49,464 nt of DNA. It comes from Bryobacterales bacterium (GTDB lineage Bacteria > Acidobacteriota > Terriglobia > Bryobacterales > Bryobacteraceae). Shown one piece after another: positions 16,570 to 25,461 of this stretch; the stretch's first letter is position 1; each line of letters opens with the position of its first letter. The DNA lies in assembly GCA_020847975.1 (NCBI GenBank), contig JADLBD010000291.1, positions 1 through 49,464 on the forward strand, read 5' to 3'. The notes under the pieces were generated by a model. The model made no database searches and was not told where the DNA came from. It was given only the letters and a program-made list of their open reading frames with translations. The translations under genes and the position numbers were made by a program.

Positions 16570-18128
16570 TTCGAAGAATTCTTGTGTGCGCGGCGGTCGC
16601 GCTCGCCGCGCTTTGGGCGGAGAGCGCCGATGCGCGCCGCTGGTGGGCACACGTACAGTTTCTTGCCGGCGATCGCTTGCAGGGCCGCGATACGGGGAGC
16701 GCCGGGCACAAGGAGGCCGCGCGCTATATTGCCCAGGAGTTCGAACGCGCGGGGTTGCGTCCGAAGGGCGTGGACGGCTACAGCCAGCCGGTACGGTTCC
16801 GCAAGCTGAGCATCGATGAAGGTTCCTCGAGTCTCGCGTTGGAAGACAGCGGGCGCGTGGTTCCCCTGAAGCTGGGCGATGACGCGTATTTCAGCCTGCG
16901 CGGCGATCTGGATCCGGAAGTGAAAGCGCCGATGGTGTTCGCCGGTTACGGATTCTCGGTTCCCGAAAAGAATTACGACGAACTCGCGGGGCTGGATGTG
17001 AAGGGCAAGGTGGTGATATATCTGACCGGAGGTCCAAGGGACATTCCGGCGCCGCTGCTCTCGCACAACCAATCCTCCGCCGTGCGCTGGGCGCGGCTGA
17101 AGGAGGCGGGGGCGATCGGGATTGGGATCATCTCCAATCCGCGGACGACGGACATCCCCTGGGCGCGGGCGCGGCTGGCGCGGTTGCTACCCTCGATGCA
17201 ACTGGCGGACTTTCCGCCGGATGGACCGCACGCCGCCATACTCATCAACCCGGACCGGGTAAATCTGTTCTTCGAAGGCACGGGCCATACGCTCGATGAA
17301 CTGCTGGATCTGGCGGCGAAGGGGGAGCCGCTTCCGAAGTTCGCTTTGAAGGCTCACATTCATGCGAAGGTGAAGATCGCCACTTCGAACGTAAGCTCTG
17401 AGAATGTAGTGGGCTTCAAAGAGGGGTCCCACGAGGAATGGAAGCATCAGTTTGTGATCCTTTCGGCGCATCTCGACCATATCGGCGTCGGGGAGAATCT
17501 GAATGGCGACAAGATCTACAACGGCGCGATGGACAACGCCTCGGGAATTGCGACATTGATTGAAGTGGCGCGGCAGTTGAAGGGAAAAAAGACCGCGCGG
17601 TCCGTTATGTTCCTGGCGGTCACCGGCGAGGAGAAGGGGCTGCTCGGGTCACAGTATTTTGCGTATGCGCCAACTGTGCCGCGGGAAGCCATCGCCGCGG
17701 ATTTGAACTTCGACATGTTTCTGCCGCTGTTCCCCTTCCAGCGCCTGACGGTCTACGGGCTGGACGAGTCCACGCTGGGACAGACTGTCGAGCGGGTAGC
17801 GGAGAAGGCGGGCATTCTCGTGCAGCGCGATCCGGAACCGCTGAGGAATTCCTTTATTCGCAGCGACCAGTACAGCTTCATCCGGCGCGGCATTCCCGCG
17901 CTCGCCTTCAAATTGGGGTATGCACCCGGCTCTGAGGAGGAGAAGATTTTCAAGACCTGGCTCAAGGAGCGCTATCACTCTCCCTCCGACGACCTGATGC
18001 AGCCGGTGGACAAAGAAGCCGCGGCGCAGTTCAACAAGCTGATGGCTTCCATTGCCCTGGCGGTGGCTAACGACCCGCAGCGCCCGCAGTGGCTGCCCAC
18101 GAGTTTTTTCCGCCGCTACGCGAAGTGA
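16566..18128 (+). CDS. Exported M28-family zinc aminopeptidase with PA domain
   Basis: The 520-residue product has a signal peptide (RRILVCAAVALAAL), an insert domain of the PA type around residues 115-215 (VKGKVVIYLTGGP), and the M28 catalytic domain at 280-495. Metal ligands are H302 (AHLDH), D323 (MDNASG), E356 (TGEEKG, with E355 as general base), D383 (LNFD) and H471 (YHSPSDD). It is complete. M28 enzymes release N-terminal amino acids from peptides in the periplasm or outside the cell. It is in an operon with the DinB-like gene and is followed directly by a decayed propeller gene. Confidence 0.92.
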   Translation: MIRRILVCAAVALAALWAESADARRWWAHVQFLAGDRLQGRDTGSAGHKEAARYIAQEFERAGLRPKGVDGYSQPVRFRKLSIDEGSSSLALEDSGRVVPLKLGDDAYFSLRGDLDPEVKAPMVFAGYGFSVPEKNYDELAGLDVKGKVVIYLTGGPRDIPAPLLSHNQSSAVRWARLKEAGAIGIGIISNPRTTDIPWARARLARLLPSMQLADFPPDGPHAAILINPDRVNLFFEGTGHTLDELLDLAAKGEPLPKFALKAHIHAKVKIATSNVSSENVVGFKEGSHEEWKHQFVILSAHLDHIGVGENLNGDKIYNGAMDNASGIATLIEVARQLKGKKTARSVMFLAVTGEEKGLLGSQYFAYAPTVPREAIAADLNFDMFLPLFPFQRLTVYGLDESTLGQTVERVAEKAGILVQRDPEPLRNSFIRSDQYSFIRRGIPALAFKLGYAPGSEEEKIFKTWLKERYHSPSDDLMQPVDKEAAAQFNKLMASIALAVANDPQRPQWLPTSFFRRYAK

Positions 18129-18161
18129 GGGGACCCGCGCAGCGGCGCGCACCGGTCACGG

Positions 18162-18792
18162 ATGGAAACACGTCTGGGTGCGACGCCGCTGCTCGAGACC
18201 GGCCGGTGGTACGTGCAGGTGGTCCATGGATACCGATCCTACAACCCCTCGTACACCGCCGCGCTCGATAAGGGGACTGGGAAGACCATCTGGAAGCAGT
18301 TGCGGCCGGCGCCCGGCGCGGGCGATCGAAGGACTACCGTACGCCGCAAAATGGCGGTGGTGAACGGGAAGAAGGAACTGGTGGTGTTCGGCAGCGGCAT
18401 CATCACGGGGCAGGACCCCGATATGACCCCGATACGGGGGCCGAGTTGTGGCGGATCGGCTGATTCAACCCGACCGGCTTCCCGAACAGCCGCACCATTT
18501 CATCTGTGCTGGCAATTGGGGATCAGGTGGGGGAGGAAATCGCGGACGGCCGTACATAGCCTTTCGCGCGGGCGAACCAACATCGTACAGCTCGTCGCCG
18601 CTGCTTGCGGACGGGAAGCTGTATGCGATCAATGAAGAAGGCACGACAACGGTGGTGAAAGCCGGCGCGGAGTTCGAGGTGCTGGGCGTGAACAAACTCG
18701 ATGGCTATACGCTGGCAAGCCCGATCGCGGCGGACGGCCAGTTGTTTATCCGCACGGGCGAGGCGATCTATTGCATCAGCCGCGGAAAGTAA
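18162..18792 (+). pseudogene. Decayed PQQ-like beta-propeller gene
   Basis: Fragments of one protein are spread over several frames. The frame from 18162 gives LLETGRWYVQVVHGYRS, ALDKGTGKTIWKQ and VNGKKELVVFGSG, as in PQQ-binding-like propeller proteins. After about 18415 the sense changes frame (DTGAELWRIG followed by TGA, then FNPTGFPNSRT). From about 18540 a third stretch (SSSPLLADGKLYAINEEGT to LFIRTGEAIYCISRG) supplies the C-terminal blade up to TAA 18792. Frameshifts, a stop and missing middle blades make it nonfunctional. The stop touches the stop of the opposing M28 gene without a gap. It may once have been an outer-membrane or periplasmic dehydrogenase-like protein; no more can be said. 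Confidence 0.75.
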
Positions 18793-20994
18793 TCAGCGGC
18801 TGGCATTGGAAGCGGCGGATTCGATCCAATCGGCGTATGCCGTGATGGCCGCAGCGGTGAACCCGATCTGCTCCCCGGCTTCCTTCCACTGCCGTTCTTC
18901 GATGGCTTCGCGAATCCCGGGAAGCGTCTTCACGCCGTAGCCCGTGTAGAAGCCGGGGGCGTGCAGCACGTGGCGGAACCAGGGGCGGCGCGGCAATCCT
19001 TCGCTGCGCAGAAGCTTTTGCTCGGCGACGCGCAGGGCGTCTTCAAGTGACTTCTGCTTTTCGGCGGTGAGTTTGGCGCGGTCTACTTTCTCGAGCGCCG
19101 CGGCGGCGGCATCGAGGCGCGCAACAGCGTTCTGGAGCGGGGCGAAATTGAGGTAGGGGACTTCTTCCTTCGGCTCCGGCACGATGAACGTGAGCCGCGG
19201 ATCCGCAGCCAGCTTGAGGTCGCCGCTGCGGATGAGTTCATTCTTCTTGTGGGTCTCTGTCCGCATGGTGTCGGCAAGTTTCATCACTTCGTTCATCCAT
19301 CCGCGGACCGCTTTGGCCGTCGAGTTGGCCTGAAGAGGCAGCCAGTCGGCGTTGGCCAGACGCAGCACCATGCGCCCGCCGAGTTGCGCCGTGGCCATGA
19401 CGTATTGGAAGTCCGGATCGATGAAGCGCACGAAGTGATCGTAGGAATCGTAGTTCGAGTGGTAGACGCCCCCGCGGCCTTCGCCGCCGAAGCCGATGTT
19501 CAGGCTGGGGATGCCCAGATGGTGTTGGAAGACGGTGTAGTCCGAGCCGGAGCCGAGCGGATCGACGTGGAACTCCGCCTCGTGGCCCGCGACACGGCGC
19601 GCGGCGAGGGAGCGCTCGAGCGCGGAGACGTGCGTTTGCGGATCAGTGAGATCGCGCGCCGCCTGCGAAGAGAACAGATCGAGTTCCGAGGAGCCGTCGA
19701 TGTTGATGAAACCCCGGCCCGTGCCGTCTGTGTTGAGGTAGGCCACCGCGTGGCGCTGGAGTTCCTCGGCGTGCTTTTCGGCCCATTCCGTGGAGCCGAG
19801 CAACGCCGGCTCTTCGCCGTCCCAGGCCAGGAATACGACGGTGCGCTTGGGGCGCCAGCCGGTCTTGGCGAGATCGGAAAGCCCGCGAGCTTCTTCCATC
19901 ACGGCGATCATTCCGGAAAGCGGATCGTGCGCGCCGAAATTCCAGCCGTCATGATGATTGCCGCGGAGAATCCATTCGTCCGGCTTCTCGCTGCCGGTCA
20001 TGCGGGCCACGACGTCGTAAGCGGGCGCGAGCTTCCAGTTGAACTCGAGCTTGAGGTGGACCTTCGCCGGGCCGGGGCCTATATGATAGGTCAGCGGCAA
20101 GCCGCCGCGCCAATCCGCCGGGGCCACTCTGCCGCCGAGAGCGCGCAGCAGCGGCTCGGCATCGCCGTAAGAAATGGGCATCACGGGAATCCTGGTCACC
20201 GTTTGGGCTTGCTTGGGATCTGGAGCGCGGTTCGAATCGGTTGCGCCTTGTCCGGGCGTGAGCGGATCTCCGGGATACAAAGTCATATCCATCACGCTGC
20301 CCCGCTGCGCGCCCTGCGGGGGGCGGAAGGCGCCTTTCGGATAGACATCGCCCTGACCGTAGCCGTCATCGCGGGGGTCAGAAAAGATGAGGCAGCCGAT
20401 GGCTCCATGTTCCGCGGCGACTTTCGGCTTGATGCCGCGCCAGGAAGCGCCGTAGCGGGCGAGCACGATCTTGCCGCGGACATCGATGCCCATTTCGCCC
20501 AGCTTGCGGTAATCGTCAGGCAAGCCGTAGTTGACATAGACCAGTTCGCCGGTTACGTCGCCATCGATGGAATAGGCGTTGTAGACGGGCAGGTTGCCGT
20601 CCTTGATCCGGCTGGTCTCATCGCCCTCGACGGCCGGCTCCTCGATTTTCGCGGTGTAGCGCTCGGGAGCCACCATTTCAAGCAGCCGGGTTTTCGGCGT
20701 GGGGAACAGGGGATAAAAGGTTTCGATCTGTGTTTCGTAGCCCCACTTCTTGAACTGCTCGGCGATGAATTCGGCGGTGGCGCGGCTGCCGGGCGAGCCG
20801 ACATGGTGCGGGCGGGAGGAGAGCAGCTTCAACCACTGTTGGAAGTTGCCGCGGTTCAGAGCACGATCGAAGCGCTGCTCGAGTTCGGTCTGAGTACGCG
20901 CCGAATCGGGCTGAAAGCCCGCGATCGGGCGCGAGGGGGTCTGGGCAGGCAGCAGCATGCTCCAGCAAAGCAGAAGAGCAAGATTTGTTCTCAT
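18793..20994 (-). CDS. Exported M28 peptidase of the glutamate carboxypeptidase II (PSMA-like) type
   Basis: A 733-residue protein with signal peptide, PA-like insert (residues ~145-205, VRGKIVLARYG), M28 catalytic domain (310-535) and a C-terminal helical dimerisation domain of the transferrin-receptor type (~600-725). Visible ligands and catalysts are H347 (GNHHDG), D357, E394/E395 (WDGEEPALLG), D423 (YLNTDGTG) and H512 (YHSNYDSYDH). Family members cleave C-terminal glutamate or peptides. It is the third gene of an operon with DUF1549/1553 and DUF1501 genes, twelve bases downstream of the former, which suggests a role in degrading an exported substrate along with them. Confidence 0.92.
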   Translation of the reverse strand: MRTNLALLLCWSMLLPAQTPSRPIAGFQPDSARTQTELEQRFDRALNRGNFQQWLKLLSSRPHHVGSPGSRATAEFIAEQFKKWGYETQIETFYPLFPTPKTRLLEMVAPERYTAKIEEPAVEGDETSRIKDGNLPVYNAYSIDGDVTGELVYVNYGLPDDYRKLGEMGIDVRGKIVLARYGASWRGIKPKVAAEHGAIGCLIFSDPRDDGYGQGDVYPKGAFRPPQGAQRGSVMDMTLYPGDPLTPGQGATDSNRAPDPKQAQTVTRIPVMPISYGDAEPLLRALGGRVAPADWRGGLPLTYHIGPGPAKVHLKLEFNWKLAPAYDVVARMTGSEKPDEWILRGNHHDGWNFGAHDPLSGMIAVMEEARGLSDLAKTGWRPKRTVVFLAWDGEEPALLGSTEWAEKHAEELQRHAVAYLNTDGTGRGFINIDGSSELDLFSSQAARDLTDPQTHVSALERSLAARRVAGHEAEFHVDPLGSGSDYTVFQHHLGIPSLNIGFGGEGRGGVYHSNYDSYDHFVRFIDPDFQYVMATAQLGGRMVLRLANADWLPLQANSTAKAVRGWMNEVMKLADTMRTETHKKNELIRSGDLKLAADPRLTFIVPEPKEEVPYLNFAPLQNAVARLDAAAAALEKVDRAKLTAEKQKSLEDALRVAEQKLLRSEGLPRRPWFRHVLHAPGFYTGYGVKTLPGIREAIEERQWKEAGEQIGFTAAAITAYADWIESAASNASR

Positions 20995-21006
20995 GGTATG
21001 AAATGC

Positions 21007-23943
21007 TTAATCGACGTATAGAAATTCGTTCGAGCTGAGCAGCGATTGAGCCAAGCTTTGGAATGATTTTACCATCGCCTCCGCGGCGGGCTTCTTGGCG
21101 CTGAGGTAGTTATCGCGCTGCTGATGGAGAAACTCTTCTCCCACGCGGATTTCGGAAGCAGTGGGCTTGCGCGAGAGCGTGAGCAGATACGCGGCCTCGA
21201 CCTTGCCTGCATCGGATCCGTTGGCTCCAGCCAGTTGCGCGGCGCGCGACGCAAGCTCCCCCGCTGCCTCCCAGACGAACTTGGCGTTCATCATGGTGAG
21301 GGATTGCAGCGGCGTGGCCGAAGGGACGCGGCGCGTGCAGTTGGTGTCGATGACAGGAAAATCGAAGACTCCGAGGAAGCTGAGGGGGTAAGTGCGGCGC
21401 GAGGTCAGATAGACGCTGCGGCGCCAGCGGGCCGAGGGCGGCTCTTTCGAAGATACCACCTGGAGCCCGTCCGGTTCCATTTCGAGGGCGATTGCCGGGC
21501 CGCCGGCGGTGGTATCGAGTTTGCCCGTAGCGGCGATGACGGAATCTCGCAGCGACTCGGCATCGAGACGGCGCAGGTTCATGTGCCACAGCAGGGAGTT
21601 CGTGGGATCGATGGTTTTGGCCTTGGCCACCCACGCCTCGCTTCCCTGCCGCGCCGACTGGCGGTAGACGGTGGAAGTCATGATGAGGCGGTGGAGGTGC
21701 TTGGCGCTCCAGCCGTGTTTCATGAAATCGACGGCGAGCCAATCGAGCAGTTCCTGATTCACCGGCGGCGCGCCCATCTTTCCGAAGTTGTCCGGCGTGG
21801 CGACAATGCCCGCTCCGAAATGGCCCTGCCAGATGCGGTTGACGATGACGCGGGCGGCGAGGGGATTTTCCGGGCTGGTGAGCCATTCGGCGAATGCCAG
21901 GCGCAGCCCGGATGACTTGCCTTGCGTCTCTTGCGGCCGCGTGGCATCAGTCTTTCCAGGGGGACACAATACCTCGAGGAATCCGGGAGTCACCTTCGGT
22001 CCCGGTGCGTCAGCGCTGCCGCGCTGGAGAAGGCGCATGAGCGGCGGCTTGCCAACATCCCATAATGCCTGCACCATTTCGAGCTTCTTTTTCTTGCCCT
22101 CGAGAGCCTTGATTTCCGCATCCACCTTTTCCGCGGCCGCTTTGTCGGCGTCTGTGAACAGCTTTCGTACGGCTTCGTCTTTCGGCTTGAGCGAAGCGAA
22201 CTTTTTGGCGAGATACTTCTGCACTTCGTCGCGCTTGTCCTCGGCGGTTTCGAGCGCAGCGCGGGTGTCGTCGCGGATGGATTCAGGCAATGTTTTCAGC
22301 TTCTCGTCGAGGAGGCGGGTTTCATAGGGCTTACGAATGGCCGCCAGTTGCTTCTTGCCCTCGGCGATGGGCGCGTCGAACTGGGCGTTGTAGCGGTCAA
22401 TCTCTTCCTTCTCGGACTTGGTGACGGTGTACAGGTGGCGGTTCTGTGGCTGAAGCCAGTCGGTGGGATTGTAGGACGTGGTGAAAAGCGAGAGGAAGCG
22501 GTAGTAGTCGCGCTGGGGGATGGGATCGAACTTGTGGCTGTGGCAGCGGGCGCAGCCGACGGTGAGTCCGAGCGTGCTGGTGGATACTTTTTCGACGAGC
22601 TTGAACAGCGCTTCGTAGCGTTCCACCGGCAGGTTGCTGATGTCCTCCTCGGTGATGTCGAGGATGTTGCGCATGTAGCCGGTGGCCGTCAGCAGCTCGA
22701 GCATCCGCGGCGTGTACTGCTTTGCGGACTGCCAGTCGGCGAGTTCATCGCCGGCGATCTGTTCGGTGAGGAACCGGTCCCAGGGTTTGTCTTTGTTGAT
22801 GGAGTCGATGACGTAGTCCCGATAGCGCCACATGCCGGTGGCGTATTCAGTCTTCTTGGGGTCGAAGTCCTTACCGGTGGTGTCGACATAGCCGGCGGCG
22901 TCGAGCCATTGGCGGCCCCACCGCTCGCCGTAGCGCGGAGAGTCGAGCAGACGGTCAATGAGGCGCTCGTAGGCGCCGGGGGACGTGTCGGCGGTGAAGG
23001 CGCGGATCTCTTCGGGCGTGGGAGGCAGGCCGGTGAGGTCGAAATAGGCGCGGCGCATCAGCTTCAGACTGGACGCGTCCGGCGACATGGTAAGGCCCTT
23101 CGATTCGAGTTTCGCGAGGACGAAGGAATCAATGGGAGTGCGGATCCGCCGGGCTGCCTGAACCTTGGGCAGAGAAGCAGCCACGGGCTTGCGGAACGAC
23201 CACCACTGGCGCTGTTCGGCGGTAACGGGCGGAGCTTCGAGCGGCGTGAACGGACGATCACGGGAATCGGCGGAGACGCTCTCGCTGAAGTTGCCGCGGT
23301 CAATCCATTCGCGAATGGCGCGGATCTCGGCTTCGGTAAGAGGTGTGCCCGCGCCCTTGGGCGGCATGCTGTGGTTCGACACACGGCGAATGAGAAGGCT
23401 GCGCTCGGAAAAGCCTTCCACGATCACAGGACCGTTGGCGCTGCCTTTGAGCACGGAGGCCACACTACTGAGATCGAGCCCCGCCAAGGGCTTCTTCTCG
23501 CCATGGCATTGCACGCACCGCGCGCGGAAGATGGGGGCCAGTTCATGCTCGAAGCGGGCGCGCTGCTCACTGGCCTCTTTGGCCACCGCGCCGATAGGGG
23601 CGTCAAACGGAGCTCCGGCGGCGATCCAGTTCTTGATGGTTTCCAGATCGTCATCGGGGACCTTCTGTCCATAGATAGCCGGAGGCATGGCGCGCGTCGA
23701 GACCTTCTGCCAGAGCAAACTCTGTTCGGGCAATCCTTTCACAATCACCGGCCCGTTGAAGCTTCCCTTGAGAGTGGAAGCGGCGGTACGCAGATCGAGG
23801 CCGAGTTTGGGAGAACTCTGCCCGTGGCAGGTGAAGCAGTAGCGCGTGAGGATGGGGAGAACATCCTTCTCAAACCGGGGCGCAGAGGCGGCCGCATGAA
23901 GGGAAGCTGCCAGCAGGAGAAAGGCCAGGAAGAATCGGGGCAT
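21007..23943 (-). CDS. Planctomycete-type cytochrome protein DUF1549/DUF1553 (PSCyt1-PSCyt2-PSD1)
   Basis: A 978-residue exported protein. Two PSCyt1 haem modules follow the signal peptide: CFTCH at residues 36-40 and CVQCH at 143-147. Then comes DUF1549 (about 260-470, starting RIRTPIDSFVLAKLE and ending TVGCARCHSHKFDP, itself a CxxCH) and DUF1553 (about 690-960, with PLAARVIVNRIWQGHFGAGIV). So three possible haem sites can be seen. The biochemical role of this large family is not established; in planctomycetes and acidobacteria it sits beside DUF1501 genes and sulfatases, and a function in degradation of complex polymers is suspected. It is preceded after five bases by the DUF1501 gene. Confidence 0.92.
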   Translation of the reverse strand: MPRFFLAFLLLAASLHAAASAPRFEKDVLPILTRYCFTCHGQSSPKLGLDLRTAASTLKGSFNGPVIVKGLPEQSLLWQKVSTRAMPPAIYGQKVPDDDLETIKNWIAAGAPFDAPIGAVAKEASEQRARFEHELAPIFRARCVQCHGEKKPLAGLDLSSVASVLKGSANGPVIVEGFSERSLLIRRVSNHSMPPKGAGTPLTEAEIRAIREWIDRGNFSESVSADSRDRPFTPLEAPPVTAEQRQWWSFRKPVAASLPKVQAARRIRTPIDSFVLAKLESKGLTMSPDASSLKLMRRAYFDLTGLPPTPEEIRAFTADTSPGAYERLIDRLLDSPRYGERWGRQWLDAAGYVDTTGKDFDPKKTEYATGMWRYRDYVIDSINKDKPWDRFLTEQIAGDELADWQSAKQYTPRMLELLTATGYMRNILDITEEDISNLPVERYEALFKLVEKVSTSTLGLTVGCARCHSHKFDPIPQRDYYRFLSLFTTSYNPTDWLQPQNRHLYTVTKSEKEEIDRYNAQFDAPIAEGKKQLAAIRKPYETRLLDEKLKTLPESIRDDTRAALETAEDKRDEVQKYLAKKFASLKPKDEAVRKLFTDADKAAAEKVDAEIKALEGKKKKLEMVQALWDVGKPPLMRLLQRGSADAPGPKVTPGFLEVLCPPGKTDATRPQETQGKSSGLRLAFAEWLTSPENPLAARVIVNRIWQGHFGAGIVATPDNFGKMGAPPVNQELLDWLAVDFMKHGWSAKHLHRLIMTSTVYRQSARQGSEAWVAKAKTIDPTNSLLWHMNLRRLDAESLRDSVIAATGKLDTTAGGPAIALEMEPDGLQVVSSKEPPSARWRRSVYLTSRRTYPLSFLGVFDFPVIDTNCTRRVPSATPLQSLTMMNAKFVWEAAGELASRAAQLAGANGSDAGKVEAAYLLTLSRKPTASEIRVGEEFLHQQRDNYLSAKKPAAEAMVKSFQSLAQSLLSSNEFLYVD

Positions 23944-23948
23944 GGCGA

Positions 23949-25373
23949 TTAGCTGATGAGGTCCTGGTTGATCTTGGCCCCGGTCACGGTGACGTCCGAA
24001 GGCGTCTCGAGACGGCCTCCATAGGGATATTGGATGCGCTGGTGATCGAGCCCCAACTGGTGGAGCACGGTGGCGATCATGTCCGGCACAGGCACGCGGT
24101 TGACCACGGCCTTGTAGCCGAAATCATCCGTTTCGCCGTAGATGAGACCCTTCTTGAAGCCTCCGCCGGCGAACCAGATGGTGAACGCATTGCGGTTGTG
24201 GTCGCGGCCATCGCCGTTCTGCGTTGTGGGCAGGCGTCCGAATTCCCCGGCCCACATGACGATGGTGCTGTCGAGCAAGCCGCGGCTCTTCAGATCCTGG
24301 ACCAGCGCGGCCGAGCCCTGATCCACCTCTGTGGCGATCTTGTGCATGTCCTGCTTGATGCGGCTGTGGTGATCCCAAGGCTGGCCGGGACTGGTAGTGA
24401 CCTGCACGAAACGGACGCCTTTCTCCACCAGCCGTCTCGCCATGAGGCAGCGCAGTCCATAGCTTCCGGCGACAGGGTCATCCAGGCCGTACAGTTTGCG
24501 AGTCACTTCGGATTCCTTGGAGATATCGAGAACCTCGCCCGCGGCCAACTGCATGCGCGCCGCGAGTTCGAAGTTGCGAATGCGGGCTTCAAGTTCTGAT
24601 TCGCCGGGATGTTCGCTCAAGTGCTGCTCGTTCAGTTTCGCGAGGTAATCGAGGCTTGTGCGCTGGGCTCCCGCGGGGGGCGGTTCCGGCGGGTTGAGAT
24701 GATGGACGGGAGCGCCCTTCATGCTGAACTCGACACCCTGATAGAGCGCGGGCAGATACCCGTTGGCCCAAAGCTGCTTGCCGCCGATGGTATAGCCCGT
24801 GGGGTCGCGCAGGGCGACGTAGGCGGGCAGGTTTTGGTTTTCCGTGCCCAAGGCGTAGCTGATCCACGCTCCCATCACCGGGCGGCCGGGGAAGATCTTG
24901 CACGTGAGCAGCATGTTGAGCCCTTCCAGGTGGTTGTTGTGCTCCGTATGCATCGAGCGGATGAAGCAGAGGTCGTCCACCATCTTGGCCGTGTGCGGAA
25001 GCATCTGGGAGATATCCATCCCGCACTGGCCGTACTTGCGGAATTCGAAGGGCGTGGGGAGGAGGACGTTGACGTTGTTCGGCTGATGGATCTCGACGCC
25101 GCCTGGAAGAGGCTGCCCGCCGTGCTTGGTGAGTTCCGGCTTGGGGTCGAAGAGATCCATCTGGCTGGGACCGCCGTTCTGGACGAGTTGGATGACGGCC
25201 TTCGCTTTCGGCGGGAAGTGGGTGGGACGGGCCTTCAGGTCGTTGTAGATGGGGAGGGTGCGCGCGCTGGCGTCAACGTTCGCAGCCGCGAGGAGGTCGG
25301 CAAGGACGATGCTTCCAAAACCGAGGCAGGTTCGTTCGAGCAGTCTGCGGCGGGAAAGAAGACTAGACTCCAT
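23949..25373 (-). CDS. Tat-exported DUF1501 protein
   Basis: The 474 residues start with a twin-arginine signal (SRRRLLERTCLGFGS). The DUF1501 body follows: AKAVIQLVQNGGPSQMDLFDPKP near residues 55-77, TEHNNHLEGLNMLLT, TSPGQPWDHHSRIKQDMHKI around 345-365, and a C-terminal MWAGEFGRLPTTQNGDGRDHN that looks like the metal or active site of an alkaline-phosphatase-like fold. DUF1501 proteins almost always accompany DUF1549/1553 proteins, as here. Start supported by GGAGG seven bases upstream. It is the first gene of the operon 25373-18793. Function uncertain. Confidence 0.92.
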   Translation of the reverse strand: MESSLLSRRRLLERTCLGFGSIVLADLLAAANVDASARTLPIYNDLKARPTHFPPKAKAVIQLVQNGGPSQMDLFDPKPELTKHGGQPLPGGVEIHQPNNVNVLLPTPFEFRKYGQCGMDISQMLPHTAKMVDDLCFIRSMHTEHNNHLEGLNMLLTCKIFPGRPVMGAWISYALGTENQNLPAYVALRDPTGYTIGGKQLWANGYLPALYQGVEFSMKGAPVHHLNPPEPPPAGAQRTSLDYLAKLNEQHLSEHPGESELEARIRNFELAARMQLAAGEVLDISKESEVTRKLYGLDDPVAGSYGLRCLMARRLVEKGVRFVQVTTSPGQPWDHHSRIKQDMHKIATEVDQGSAALVQDLKSRGLLDSTIVMWAGEFGRLPTTQNGDGRDHNRNAFTIWFAGGGFKKGLIYGETDDFGYKAVVNRVPVPDMIATVLHQLGLDHQRIQYPYGGRLETPSDVTVTGAKINQDLIS

Positions 25374-25421
25374 GGGCGCACCTCCAGTGTGTGGGACTTA
25401 TTGGAATAGTATTTCACTAAT

Positions 25422-25448
25422 CCGCGGCCGCGTGCGCGGCGGCCGCGG
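25422..25448. terminator. GC-rich hairpin downstream of the TonB receptor gene
   Basis: CCGCGGCCGC and GCGGCCGCGG form a perfect 10-bp stem with a 7-base loop. It begins 13 bases after the stop of the receptor gene on the minus strand. There is no U-tract, so it may be a weak terminator, a transcript-stability hairpin, or an attenuator between the receptor gene and the DUF1501 operon. Confidence 0.45.
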
Positions 25449-25461
25449 AAGTCCTCCGGCT

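Noticed and set aside
25422..25448. The GC palindrome as part of a mobile element
   Set aside because: No transposase, no target duplication and no second copy in the window; it is better explained as a post-gene hairpin.
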